Positions 42,289 to 51,376 are shown, counted from the first letter of the stretch. The stretch is DNA of 64,000 nucleotides from Winslowiella toletana (GCF_017875465.1 NZ_JAGGMQ010000001.1:434001-498000); one strand, 5' to 3'. The notes: generated by a model not told the origin, from the sequence alone. Translations and numbers: made by a program.

Positions 42289-44445
42289 TCAGAACTCAAA
42301 GGTTGAGGAGAGCAGCAGCGTTCTTGGCATACCGACCGCCAGCTGACCACTGCCCGCGGCGCTCCAGTAGCGTTTATTGGTCAGGTTATTTACCGTCGCC
42401 TGGAAGGTGGCTTTGGTATCGCCAAGTTTAGTGCTGTAGCCAACACCGGCATTATACGTGGTGTAGCTGGCAACCTCGGCCTGATTACGGGCATTCACCG
42501 GCCGCGAACCGACATAATAAGCCGCGCCATTGACCGACAGTCCCGGCACCCGCGCAATCTGATGATTAACAAACAGGCTGGCGACTTTATCCGGCGTATT
42601 CTCCGGCGTTTTGCCGAGGATACTGGCATTGGTTGAGGAGATCACTTCCGCATCCATCAGCATCAGCGAACCCATCACCGACGTATTGTCAGTCATATCG
42701 CCCTGCAAGGAGAACTCGCCGCCGCGATAACGTGCCTGGCCATTAATCGCATAGATATCGTCATCACCGGTGCTGGCCGAAGCCTGTTTCAGCTCAAACC
42801 ACGCCGCCGACGCATAGAGTTCACCCCAGACGCGGGTGCGAATCCCGATCTCCTTCTGACGGCTGACCACCGCTTTCAGTGACTGACCGGCATTGGCGGC
42901 AGTGGACGGCGCCACACCGGCCGACTCCAGACCTTCAACATAGCTGGCATACAGGCTGATATCCGGTGTCGCCTTATACAGCACGCTAAATGCCGGGGTG
43001 ACGGCGCTGACCTGTTCATCGGCGCTGTCCAGCTGCTTACTGCTGTATTTGCCGTAGCGTACCGCGCCGGTCATCTGCCACTGATCGTTAAGCGTGATCC
43101 AGTCCTGCAGGAATACCCCACCGTCACGCACTGTCTGTTCCTTAAAGCTGCGATCTTTCAGGGTGTTTTTGCTGTTAGTCCCGTTGCGGGTCAGCGAGGT
43201 AATGGTGGATGGCGAGTAGATATTCTGCGCCGCCAGATACATATAAGTATCGAAACTCGGCTGGTAGAGGCGGTTCTGGCTGGCGCCGATCAGCAGCTCA
43301 TGGTCAATCGAGGCGGTAGAAAATGTCCCTTTCACTTCGGCGCGCAGATTCTGGTTAAGGTAATCCTGTCCCTTCTGATCCGCGCCATATACGGTGCCGT
43401 CGCCGCTGCTGGCGTTATAGTTGTCAAACACCCACAGCCAGCGGTCACGTTTAGTACGTGACTGCCCGGCGGTGAACTTGCCGCTCCAGTCGCTGTTAAA
43501 CGCATACTCTGCCTGCAACAGATGGGTTTTGGCTTCCGAATGAGTATCCTTGCCCTTCATCGACAGCAGCTTGCTCGGGTCGGGAATATCCGGCATGGTC
43601 ATCACGCCATTGACCGCCGTCGGCGTGGCAATCGCCGCCTGTTCGGTAATCCGCGCGCGAATATATTCATAATCGTATTTTAACAGCAGGCGATCGTTAA
43701 CCTGCCAGTCCAGTGCGGCGCTAAACATCCGGCGATTGCCATTGTCGCCGTCAATCGGCGTATGAATATTATTGCTGACCGCGTTAACCCGCACGCCAAC
43801 ACGGTTTTCATCACCAAAGCGATCGGCAAGATCAATATGCGCCAGCGCCGAGCCATTATCATCGGTCGAGAAGGTCACGGTTTTAACCGGCGTCGCGCCA
43901 GCGCGTTTCGTCACCATATTCACCACGCCGCCCGGTGCAACAAAACCGTAATAGAGCGCCGACGCGCCTTTCAGCACTTCCATGCGCTCTTTATTTTCCA
44001 TCGGAATCGGCAGGTTATTATCAAACGGCAGCACGCCATTAAACATATAACTCGAACGGTTATCGAGGTTAATACCGCGCACCGACAGCTGATCGTAAGC
44101 GATACCGCTCTGCTGCTGGCGCACCACGCCAGCGACATTGCGTAACGCATCATGCAGTCCGCTGCCCTGCTGGGCTTCGATCACCTGATGTGGCACCACG
44201 CTGACGGAAGCCGGAACATCCATCAGATCGCGTCCCTGATAAGTTCCCGCATCGGCATAGCCCGGCACATAGCCGGAAGGCGGGCGGGTATCACGCTCTG
44301 CGGTGACCACCATATTCTGCTCGCTGCTGCTGTCGGATTTCGTTTCACTGCTCTCTGCGGCCAGAGAAGTTTTCACCGGCAACGGCAGCAGAATACCGGT
44401 AATCAGTAACGCTAAAGTCTTGTCGGTTATTTTATTGAAAATCAT
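42289..44445 (-). CDS. TonB-dependent siderophore receptor (FhuE/hydroxamate-like)
   Basis: A 718-residue outer-membrane receptor. The signal is MIFNKITDKTLALLITGILL extending to about residue 30, the TonB box lies in QNMVVTAERD, and the plug has LMDVPASVSVVPHQVIEAQQ and GLHDALRNVAGV, then ALYYGFVAPGGVVNMVTKRA. The barrel ends in LLLSSTFEF with the terminal Phe. No STN domain is present. The ligand cannot be fixed from sequence; plug motifs are of the siderophore TonB_Siderophor type. It is divergent from the PstS-like operon and has its own Fur box about 75 bp upstream. Confidence 0.88.
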   Translation of the reverse strand: MIFNKITDKTLALLITGILLPLPVKTSLAAESSETKSDSSSEQNMVVTAERDTRPPSGYVPGYADAGTYQGRDLMDVPASVSVVPHQVIEAQQGSGLHDALRNVAGVVRQQQSGIAYDQLSVRGINLDNRSSYMFNGVLPFDNNLPIPMENKERMEVLKGASALYYGFVAPGGVVNMVTKRAGATPVKTVTFSTDDNGSALAHIDLADRFGDENRVGVRVNAVSNNIHTPIDGDNGNRRMFSAALDWQVNDRLLLKYDYEYIRARITEQAAIATPTAVNGVMTMPDIPDPSKLLSMKGKDTHSEAKTHLLQAEYAFNSDWSGKFTAGQSRTKRDRWLWVFDNYNASSGDGTVYGADQKGQDYLNQNLRAEVKGTFSTASIDHELLIGASQNRLYQPSFDTYMYLAAQNIYSPSTITSLTRNGTNSKNTLKDRSFKEQTVRDGGVFLQDWITLNDQWQMTGAVRYGKYSSKQLDSADEQVSAVTPAFSVLYKATPDISLYASYVEGLESAGVAPSTAANAGQSLKAVVSRQKEIGIRTRVWGELYASAAWFELKQASASTGDDDIYAINGQARYRGGEFSLQGDMTDNTSVMGSLMLMDAEVISSTNASILGKTPENTPDKVASLFVNHQIARVPGLSVNGAAYYVGSRPVNARNQAEVASYTTYNAGVGYSTKLGDTKATFQATVNNLTNKRYWSAAGSGQLAVGMPRTLLLSSTFEF

Positions 44446-44520
44446 ATTTCCCCAGAAATACTGCGTAAAAGCGTTCTCACCACAGCCTGTCTGCGTGGAG
44501 GTTTTGCACTTATTTAATTG

Positions 44521-44535
44521 GAATGATTATCATTC
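44521..44535 (-). promoter_or_regulatory. Fur box upstream of the TonB receptor
   Basis: GAATGATTATCATTC is a perfect 7-1-7 palindrome of the Fur type, about 75 bp before the receptor ATG. Confidence 0.82.
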
Positions 44536-44755
44536 AAACACAGCATTCTGTAGTAGTAAACGCTGTGAAATAACCGGAAAGAAAACCTGGAAAATCAGGG
44601 GGCACTGTCTGGCAGAAACATAATAAACATCTGTTTTATCTGATAATTAATATTAACCTGCCATTAACGCCGTTTTACTTAAACACACGCATATCAGCCC
44701 CTCCGGCAAAGAAATTGACTACTACAACTACATTCCCCATCATGGCGCCACTAAA

Positions 44756-44774
44756 GATAATGATAATCCTTATC
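44756..44774 (+). promoter_or_regulatory. Near-consensus Fur box upstream of the PstS-like operon
   Basis: GATAATGATAATCCTTATC agrees with the 19-bp Fur consensus at 18 positions and ends 35 bp before the GTG of the first PstS-like gene, a position that would cover the promoter. It is the best Fur site in the window. Confidence 0.88.
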
Positions 44775-44809
44775 ATCATCGCGCGAACGAACATGCAGAG
44801 GGTGGAACA

Positions 44810-45649
44810 GTGAATTCAGATGGCGTGAACCGCATCGTGGGCACGGCGCAGGCAGAGACAATGCTAAAAAATGTGCTGGCGGCCTGCAGCACTCAGCACC
44901 CGGACATGGCGTTCGCCAGCGATCTGCGCGGCGAAGCCAGCGCCTTTGCGTTGCTGATTAATGGCCAGGCCAGCATGGCGCTGATCGAGCGTGAGATCAC
45001 CCCGCCGGAGAGCGTGCCGTACCGCAAGCAGACCGCCACCAGCCCTTTTGCGCTGCGGGTCGCTATCAGCGCGCACGCCACAGCAGGCGTCTATGTCCAT
45101 CGCAGCAATCCCTTGCCGCAGCTGACCCTTAGTCAGCTGGCGCAGATTTTTACCCAGGGCGCAGCCGCAGGCAACCTTTCCTACTGGGGGCAGCTGGACC
45201 TCGATCACCCGTGGCGACAGCAGCCCATCTGTCCGCTCAGTTACGCCGAAGATAGCGCGCTGATGCACTATCTGCAGCAGCACCATTTTGCCGGACGCGA
45301 GCTGAGTGCCCACAGTGAGTACTTTGCCGATAACGACGCACTGCTGAAGCGGCTGGCAGAGTGTCCGCAGGCGATTGCCATCGCGCCAGCGGGTGGCGAG
45401 AACGCCGCCATACGCCTGCTGCCACTGGCGGCGGATAACGCCACCACGGCGCAGCACCGGCTTAGCGACCACTATCCGCTAACGCGTTATGTTTATCTCT
45501 ATCTGTCACCCGACGCCGACCCGCGCCTGGCGCAATTTATGCTGTCAGCGCCGGGTCAGCAGATCATTGGCCAGAGCGGCAGCGACTTTTTCGCGCTCAG
45601 CGCCAGCGAAGCCGCACATCAACAATCACGCCTGCTGGAGCCACGATGA
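44810..45649 (+). CDS. PstS-like substrate-binding-fold protein without signal peptide (copy 1)
   Basis: A 279-residue protein with a PBP-like (PstS, type II periplasmic-binding) pattern: RIVGTAQAETMLKNVLAACS, then LINGQASMALIEREITPPE, AGVYVHRSNPLPQLTLSQLA with QIFTQG, YWGQLDLDHPW, and a C-terminal YVYLYLSPDADPRLAQFMLS. These correspond to 'YVNPxNPLxxLTxxQLxxIF' of PstS relatives. The start is a GTG after AGAGGGTGG. No hydrophobic leader occurs before or after it, and the upstream frame runs into the Fur box, so export by Sec is unlikely. It overlaps the second gene by 4 nt. A cytoplasmic anion or phospho-ligand sensor is one idea; the function is unknown. Confidence 0.7.
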   Translation: MNSDGVNRIVGTAQAETMLKNVLAACSTQHPDMAFASDLRGEASAFALLINGQASMALIEREITPPESVPYRKQTATSPFALRVAISAHATAGVYVHRSNPLPQLTLSQLAQIFTQGAAAGNLSYWGQLDLDHPWRQQPICPLSYAEDSALMHYLQQHHFAGRELSAHSEYFADNDALLKRLAECPQAIAIAPAGGENAAIRLLPLAADNATTAQHRLSDHYPLTRYVYLYLSPDADPRLAQFMLSAPGQQIIGQSGSDFFALSASEAAHQQSRLLEPR

Positions 45650-46563
45650 ACCGCGCGCAACAAACTCTGCCGATTGTCGGCAATGATGGGATGGCCTCGC
45701 TGGTCGCGCCATGGTGTGAACTGTTCCGTCAGCAGCAGCCACAAATTAAGTTCAACTGCACGCTGGAGGGATCGTCCACCGCGATTATGGCGCTGGCCGC
45801 CGACGCCAGCTGGCTGGCGCCAATGTCGCGCGCCCCCTGGCCACACGAGCTGGCGGCATTCTCTGCGCTAAAAGGTTATCTGCCCACCGCAGTGCATGTG
45901 GGTTATACCGGTCACGGGCCGCGTCCGGGAGCCAAAAGCCCGCCGGCGATCTATGTGCATCGCGAAAATCCGTTAGCGGGCGTGACAATGTCTCAGCTGG
46001 CGGCGATCTTCTCGGTTGCCGCGCCAGCAGGCGACATCACCCACTGGCAGCAGCTGAACGCTGACGGCAAATGGCAGGCGCGCCGCATTCATCTGTATGG
46101 CCTGCGTGATAACGGTAAATACGCCACCGCGTTTCGCCATGCGCATCTCGCTTCACGTCACTATCCCGGCCACTATGAAGCGCTGGCCGATCGCCAGGCG
46201 GTGATTGAAGCGGTGGCGCAGGACCCCTTTGGCATCGCCGCTCTCGGCTGGTGTAATGCGGCGCTGTTTTCGACTGAGGTGCGGATGCTGGCGCTGGCCA
46301 GCGACGCGCAGCCTGCGCAGTTTTACTCACCGCAGCTGTCGGATGTGGCGCAGGGGAACTATCCGCTCTCCAGCTATGTTTCGCTGTATATCGATCTGGC
46401 GCCAGGCGCTAAACTGGATGCGCTGCGCAAGGCGTGGCTGCTGTCCGCGCTGTCGTCCGACGGCCAGGCCGTGGTCGCTGCCCAGACTCACAGCGCGGAA
46501 GGCTATGTTCCGCTGGAGAAACGTGCGCTGGACGCACAACGTGAAGCCGTGACGCGACTGTAG
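45646..46563 (+). CDS. PstS-like substrate-binding-fold protein without signal peptide (copy 2)
   Basis: A 305-residue PstS-type domain. LPIVGNDGMASLVAPWCELF opens the fold. LEGSSTAIMALAADASWLAP with MSR matches the anion-binding Ser/Thr cluster region of PstS relatives. Next come PPAIYVHRENPLAGVTMSQL, AAIFSVAAPAGDITHWQQLN and the C-terminal YPLSSYVSLYIDLAPGAKLD. As in copy 1, no signal peptide, lipobox or membrane segment is present. The two are clearly paralogues sharing the YVHRxNPL and ITHW/SYWGQL regions, arranged with an ATGA overlap. They may work as a pair. No PstABC-type permease is nearby, which argues against transport in the usual sense. Confidence 0.72.
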   Translation: MNRAQQTLPIVGNDGMASLVAPWCELFRQQQPQIKFNCTLEGSSTAIMALAADASWLAPMSRAPWPHELAAFSALKGYLPTAVHVGYTGHGPRPGAKSPPAIYVHRENPLAGVTMSQLAAIFSVAAPAGDITHWQQLNADGKWQARRIHLYGLRDNGKYATAFRHAHLASRHYPGHYEALADRQAVIEAVAQDPFGIAALGWCNAALFSTEVRMLALASDAQPAQFYSPQLSDVAQGNYPLSSYVSLYIDLAPGAKLDALRKAWLLSALSSDGQAVVAAQTHSAEGYVPLEKRALDAQREAVTRL

Positions 46564-46597
46564 CGCCCGTCAGGCATCCGCATTAACAGGTTAAAAT

Positions 46598-47497
46598 GTG
46601 ACCACCAACAATAAAAAAAAGCGCGCACCACAGGATCTGTTTGGTGAACGCTTCCGCCAGCGCAAACATCTGCTGTCGCCGCGTCTGCACAGCGTGGCGC
46701 TGTATATTCATAAACATCGCGGCGCGATCCTCGATAAAACCGCGCTGGAAATCGCCGAGGAAACCCATACTTCCGACGCCACAGTGGTGCGTGCCATTCA
46801 GGCGCTGGGCTTCTCCGGGCTGCGCGATCTGAAAAATGTCCTTGCAGGCTATCTCGGCGAGACGCTCTCCTCTGCCGCGCGTATGGCCTCAACGGTCAAC
46901 GCGCTGACGCCTGATACTAACTCCAGTATCGACTTTGTGCTGGAGGGTTACCGGTTTGCCTGTCAGGTACTGGCGGAAGAGAAAAACCGTCTGGCGCTGT
47001 CACGCGCCACCAGCCTGCTGCAGCGTGCGGCCCGGGTGGCGGTGTTTGGATTGGGTGCATCGGGAGTACTGGCGGAATATACCGCGCGGCTGTTTAACCG
47101 TAACGGCACCCGCGCGTATGTGCTGAACCGCACCGGGGTTTCGTTAACCGAACAGCTGATCGCCATGGCGCCGGGCGACGTCTTAATTATGATGGCGCAA
47201 CGCAGCGCCCACCGTGAAGGGGTGACCACCCTGAGCGAAGCGCGGCGACTTGGCATTCCCACCATTTTACTGACCGGCTCCAGCGACTCGCTGTTTATCA
47301 AAGAGGCCGACACGGTTATTTTTATCCCGCGTGGGGTGGAAGCGGAGAAGATCCCGATTCATGGCGCGCCACTTATTTGTCTGGAAATTCTGGTGCTGGC
47401 GCTGGCCGCCTCCGCGCCTCAGCTGCCGTTGCAGACCATGAACCGGCTGTATGAACTGAATAACTCGATGGCGAAAGCGAAAAAGCCACTACGTTAG
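46598..47497 (+). CDS. RpiR/MurR-family regulator (HTH plus SIS)
   Basis: A 299-residue protein. HTH_6 covers residues 20-95 (LSPRLHSVALYIHKHRGAIL, then EETHTSDATVVRAIQALGFS). A SIS domain follows (RVAVFGLGASGVLAEYTARL, VLIMMAQRSAHREGVTTLSE, IPTILLTGSSDSLFIKEADT). Such regulators usually bind phosphosugars. The start is a GTG at 46598 with AGGTT upstream. It follows the second PstS-like gene by 34 bp on the same strand and is likely in the same Fur-controlled operon. That combination, iron control with a phosphosugar-type sensor, is unusual. Confidence 0.85.
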   Translation: MTTNNKKKRAPQDLFGERFRQRKHLLSPRLHSVALYIHKHRGAILDKTALEIAEETHTSDATVVRAIQALGFSGLRDLKNVLAGYLGETLSSAARMASTVNALTPDTNSSIDFVLEGYRFACQVLAEEKNRLALSRATSLLQRAARVAVFGLGASGVLAEYTARLFNRNGTRAYVLNRTGVSLTEQLIAMAPGDVLIMMAQRSAHREGVTTLSEARRLGIPTILLTGSSDSLFIKEADTVIFIPRGVEAEKIPIHGAPLICLEILVLALAASAPQLPLQTMNRLYELNNSMAKAKKPLR

Positions 47498-47520
47498 CGC
47501 GCTTTGCTGCCGGCACTTTT

Positions 47521-47548
47521 ACCGGGCACAAAAAGGCCCGGTACTTTA
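47521..47548. terminator. Stem-loop between the RpiR gene and the convergent receptor
   Basis: accgggc and gcccggt form a 7-bp stem with an 8-nt A-rich loop followed by ACTTT. It is placed to end both convergent genes. Confidence 0.55.
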
Positions 47549-47555
47549 AGTGCGG

Positions 47556-49688
47556 TCAGAAATCAACCGCCGCCTGCAGATACATTACGCGTGGCTCCCC
47601 TTCAATCACCCGCAAATTACCGGCACTGGACTCATAATATTCCTTGTTAAACAGGTTCTTAATATTGAGTTTCAGCTGTGCATGTTTACCAATCAGCGTA
47701 TTGTCCCAGGCGACAAAAGCATCCGCCACGCTATAGTCCGGCATGGTAAAACTGTTCTCAGGATCGCCTGCGCGGGTACCGACATAACGGCCACCGCCGC
47801 CGAGGCGCAGTTCACCCGGTAGCCAGCTAAAACGCAGGGTATGGCTGAGGTAGAGGCTGGCCATATTGCGTGGCGCATTCACCAGACGGTTACCCACATT
47901 TTCGGGGTTAACATTATCTTCGGTGATTTCCGTTTTGTCGTAACTGTAGTTGGCGATGATATTCCAGTCTGGCGTCAGTTCGCCATTTAGCTCCAGCTCA
48001 ACGCCGCTGGAACGAGCCTTCGGGATGCTGCGGGTCACGCCGTTAATAAAGATCGACATATCCGTTTCATCAATCTGGTACAGCGCCAGCGTTGCCGCCA
48101 GCGCCGGGCTGACCTGCCATTTACTGCCCACTTCCCAGGTAGTGCCCTTCTCGGTTGACGCCACATTGCCGTCATCATCCGTCTCGGTTGACGGCGTAAA
48201 GGATCGGCTGTAGCTGCCATACAGCGACAGGTCCGGCGTCACTTTATACACCAGCCCGGCCTGCGGTAAAAACGCATTGCCGCGATCATTCAGGGTGCTT
48301 TCCGGCGTAATAAAACCGTTGCTGGCGGTTTGCGTAAAGCGCTGGAAACGTCCGCCCAGCACCGCGATCCATTTGTCGTTCAGATGGATGCTGTCTTTGG
48401 CAAATACCGAGCGGCTGTAGAGATTGGTACGCAAATTACTCAGCGAATCGCGGTAAGTGCTGTCATCCAGCACCGGCTCTTCACCGTATACCGGATCGTA
48501 CATATTAAAGGATTTCGACACCGTGCCGCGCCATGAACCGGCTTTATAGGTTTCGTTCTGCTCATAATCAGCGCCCAGCATCACATCATGCTGCATTCCG
48601 CCGATCAGCGGGCTGCCGCTGATATCCCATGAGGTATAGTGGGTCTGATGGTTAAAACCACGGTTGGCGTCCGCACGTCGTGAGACGATACCGGTGGTGG
48701 TATCAATTGCCGTGGCCCTGACTTCATTGCTGTCATAGCGACGCTGCATCCACGCGTAATTGACGTGCGTCTCCCAGGTATCATCCAGCATCAGGCTGTA
48801 GTTCACATTCAGCCGTTTATTTTTGCCCCAGGCGTGATTTGCGCTGTCATCCAGCCGCTGGTTATAGGCAATATCGACCGGTTTGCCGTCAATAAACGCC
48901 GTGCCGCGATCGTAAGGCACATCAAACTTATACTCGACATAGCCAATATTGAATGACGCCCGCTCGCCGTACCAGCTGAGCGAAGGCGCCAGTAACGTAT
49001 GTTGATTAACGCCAAAATTGCGCCAGTAATCTTCGCGCTGACGCTCGGCCACCATACGAAACGCAAAGCCATTGCCTAACGGCCCCGTAACATCAATCAT
49101 GCCGGATCCGCCGCCATAGCTGCTGCTTTGCCCGCTGATACGGGTATTCCACTGATATTGCGGTTTTTTACTCACCAGATTGATGACGCCGCCAGGATTA
49201 AGAATGCCATACATCAGCGATGCCGAGCCTTTCAGCACTTCCACCCGTTCGATGGAGGCGTCCATTGCCAGTCCCTGATTGCTGCGGATGCCATCGATAA
49301 AGATCGAACCATCGGTATTCGAGCCAAAACCACGTTTCACAAAACCATCCTCGGTGCCGCCCAGCGTATTACCCTGCGTCACGCCGCTGACAAATTTCAC
49401 CGCATCATTGACGCTTCTGACCTGATAATCCTGCATTACCTGCGGCGTCACCACGCTGACTGATTGGGGCGTTTCGTTGCGCGGCGTAGCAATACGGCTG
49501 CCGGTGGTGGCTTCATCGCTAGCGTAGCTGCCTGCCGCCGCCGCATCAGGCGTGGCGGCAGTCACCGTCAGCGTCTGCTCAGCGGCAGACGCGCCAGCGG
49601 CGATCAGTAATGCGCTCAGCACGACGATTTTTTTCGTTTTAACCCCGGAAACCGCAAGATTACGGCATAAAAAATTACTGATAATCAT
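47556..49688 (-). CDS. TonB-dependent siderophore receptor
   Basis: A 710-residue receptor. Signal peptide KIVVLSALLIAAGASAAE (cleavage about residue 36), TonB box EQTLTVTAA, plug TPRNETPQSVSVVTPQVMQD with SVNDAVKFVSGVTQG, GSASLMYGILNPGGVINLVS, and a barrel ending VMYLQAAVDF. The TonB_Siderophor pattern is clear and there is no STN domain. Relatives take up hydroxamate or mixed siderophores; I cannot choose. A Fur-like site lies about 60 bp upstream of the ATG. Confidence 0.88.
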   Translation of the reverse strand: MIISNFLCRNLAVSGVKTKKIVVLSALLIAAGASAAEQTLTVTAATPDAAAAGSYASDEATTGSRIATPRNETPQSVSVVTPQVMQDYQVRSVNDAVKFVSGVTQGNTLGGTEDGFVKRGFGSNTDGSIFIDGIRSNQGLAMDASIERVEVLKGSASLMYGILNPGGVINLVSKKPQYQWNTRISGQSSSYGGGSGMIDVTGPLGNGFAFRMVAERQREDYWRNFGVNQHTLLAPSLSWYGERASFNIGYVEYKFDVPYDRGTAFIDGKPVDIAYNQRLDDSANHAWGKNKRLNVNYSLMLDDTWETHVNYAWMQRRYDSNEVRATAIDTTTGIVSRRADANRGFNHQTHYTSWDISGSPLIGGMQHDVMLGADYEQNETYKAGSWRGTVSKSFNMYDPVYGEEPVLDDSTYRDSLSNLRTNLYSRSVFAKDSIHLNDKWIAVLGGRFQRFTQTASNGFITPESTLNDRGNAFLPQAGLVYKVTPDLSLYGSYSRSFTPSTETDDDGNVASTEKGTTWEVGSKWQVSPALAATLALYQIDETDMSIFINGVTRSIPKARSSGVELELNGELTPDWNIIANYSYDKTEITEDNVNPENVGNRLVNAPRNMASLYLSHTLRFSWLPGELRLGGGGRYVGTRAGDPENSFTMPDYSVADAFVAWDNTLIGKHAQLKLNIKNLFNKEYYESSAGNLRVIEGEPRVMYLQAAVDF

Positions 49689-49747
49689 TTAGTTAGCTTT
49701 ATAAGCGGAGTGAGTGCCTGCATTATAAACGTAGTAAATGTAGTAAT

Positions 49748-49766
49748 GAAAATTATAAGCATTCTC
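49748..49766 (-). promoter_or_regulatory. Probable Fur box upstream of the receptor at 47.6-49.7 kb
   Basis: On the minus strand GAGAATGCTTATAATTTTC matches 14 of 19 Fur consensus positions, about 60 bp upstream of the receptor ATG. Confidence 0.55.
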
Positions 49767-49850
49767 AATTACACACTGTTTTACAGCGATGCTAAAACGC
49801 CATCTGCAACCAGTGATATACTGAGCGGAAATCCGTATTAAGGAGCGAAT

Positions 49851-51293
49851 ATGAACGGTTTAACCGTCAATGAGGCACTGGATAAGCTGGAGTCGATGTA
49901 CGATGCGGCAGTGAACGCCCTGCGCGATGCCATCACCGCCTATATTGAGGATGGCCGCCTGCCGGATGCCGCGCTGCGTGCAGGCGGGCTGTTTGTCTAC
50001 CCGGAACTGCGCGTCAGCTGGCAGGGCAACGCCGCCGATCACCGTCTGTCACGTGCCTTTGGTCGCTTTACCCGTGCCGGTTGTTACACCACCACCATCA
50101 CCCGTCCGGCGTTGTTTCGCGCTTATCTGCAACAGCAGCTGGAAATGCTGCACAGCGAATACCCGATTACGCTGGAGGTGCAGCCGTCCACGCAGGAGAT
50201 CCCCTTCCCTTATGTAATCGATGGTTCCGGGCTGATGCTGGATCGCACCATGAGCGCCGGTATCGCCCAGCACTTCCCGACCACCGAACTGTCGCAGATT
50301 GGTGATGAAAATGCCGACGGCATCTTCCATCCGGGCGAAACTCTGCCGCTCTCCCATTTTGACGCGCTGCGCAGCGATTTCTCCCTTGCGCGCCTGAAGC
50401 ACTACACTGGCACACCGGTGGAACATTTTCAGTCATGGGTGCTGTTTACCAATTACACCCGCTATGTCGATGAGTTTGTACGCTGGGCCTGTGAGCAGAT
50501 TGCCGATGCCGGTTCGCCGTATCAGGCGCTCTCCTGCGCTGGCAGTATTGTGATTACCGCTGAGACCAGCAATCCGCAGCAGACCGTTTCCGATCTGGCG
50601 TGGAAAAATCATCAGATGCCCGCCTGGCATCTGATCGCCGCCGATGGCCAGGGTATTACACTGGTGAATATCGGCGTCGGCCCGTCCAATGCCAAAACCA
50701 TCTGCGACCATCTGGCGGTATTGCGCCCGCACGCCTGGCTGATGATCGGCCACTGCGGCGGTCTGCGCGAAAGCCAGACGATTGGCGACTATGTGCTGGC
50801 GCATGCCTATCTGCGTGACGATCATGTGCTGGATGCGGTGCTGCCGCCGGATATTCCAATCCCGAGCATTGCCGAAGTGCAGCGTGCGCTGTTCGACGCC
50901 ACCAAAATGGTCAGCAATATGCCAGGTGAAGAGGTTAAACAGCGGCTGCGTACCGGGACGGTGGCGACCACCGACGACCGTAACTGGGAGTTGCGTTATT
51001 CCGCGTCAGCGCTGAGATTTAACCAGAGTCGCGCCGTCGCGGTGGATATGGAGAGCGCCACCATTGCCGCGCAGGGTTATCGCTTCCGCGTACCTTACGG
51101 CACCCTGCTGTGTGTGTCGGATAAGCCACTGCATGGGGAAATTAAACTGCCTGGTCAGGCTAATCGCTTTTATGAAGGGGCGATCTCAGAGCATCTGCAG
51201 ATCGGTATCTGCGCGATCGATCTGCTGCGCGCCGAGGGCGATCGCCTGCATTCGCGTAAGTTGCGCACCTTTAACGAGCCGCCGTTCCGTTAA
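49851..51293 (+). CDS. amn: AMP nucleosidase
   Basis: A 480-residue enzyme that splits AMP into adenine and ribose-5-phosphate. It matches E. coli Amn in length and blocks: N-terminal regulatory domain (PELRVSWQGNAADHRLSRAF, GRFTRAGCYTTTITRP), then the nucleoside-phosphorylase core GVGPSNAKTICDHLAVLRPH, LMIGHCGGLRESQTIGDYVL, VAVDMESATIAAQGYRFRV and LCVSDKPLHGEIKLPGQA. AAGGAG precedes the ATG. It is a housekeeping gene placed alone between two siderophore receptor genes. Confidence 0.95.
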   Translation: MNGLTVNEALDKLESMYDAAVNALRDAITAYIEDGRLPDAALRAGGLFVYPELRVSWQGNAADHRLSRAFGRFTRAGCYTTTITRPALFRAYLQQQLEMLHSEYPITLEVQPSTQEIPFPYVIDGSGLMLDRTMSAGIAQHFPTTELSQIGDENADGIFHPGETLPLSHFDALRSDFSLARLKHYTGTPVEHFQSWVLFTNYTRYVDEFVRWACEQIADAGSPYQALSCAGSIVITAETSNPQQTVSDLAWKNHQMPAWHLIAADGQGITLVNIGVGPSNAKTICDHLAVLRPHAWLMIGHCGGLRESQTIGDYVLAHAYLRDDHVLDAVLPPDIPIPSIAEVQRALFDATKMVSNMPGEEVKQRLRTGTVATTDDRNWELRYSASALRFNQSRAVAVDMESATIAAQGYRFRVPYGTLLCVSDKPLHGEIKLPGQANRFYEGAISEHLQIGICAIDLLRAEGDRLHSRKLRTFNEPPFR

Positions 51294-51341
51294 GCGTAAA
51301 GGATTATGAGAACGTATTTAACGCCGCTGCAAATCATTGAT

Positions 51342-51365
51342 ACGGGCGGCGTTCTCGCCGCCCGT
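51342..51365. repeat. acgggcggcg-ttct-cgccgcccgt palindromic repeat, copy 2
   Basis: A perfect 10-bp stem with a ttct loop; the central 20 bases are identical to those at 24709-24728. It lies in the convergent gap between amn and a TonB receptor gene, as copy 1 lies in a convergent gap. Confidence 0.7.
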
Positions 51366-51376
51366 GCAGATACGGA

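Noticed and set aside
44810..46563. Reading the two PstS-like genes as an ordinary phosphate uptake system
   Set aside because: No signal peptides, no permease or ATPase genes nearby, and a Fur box rather than a Pho box upstream.
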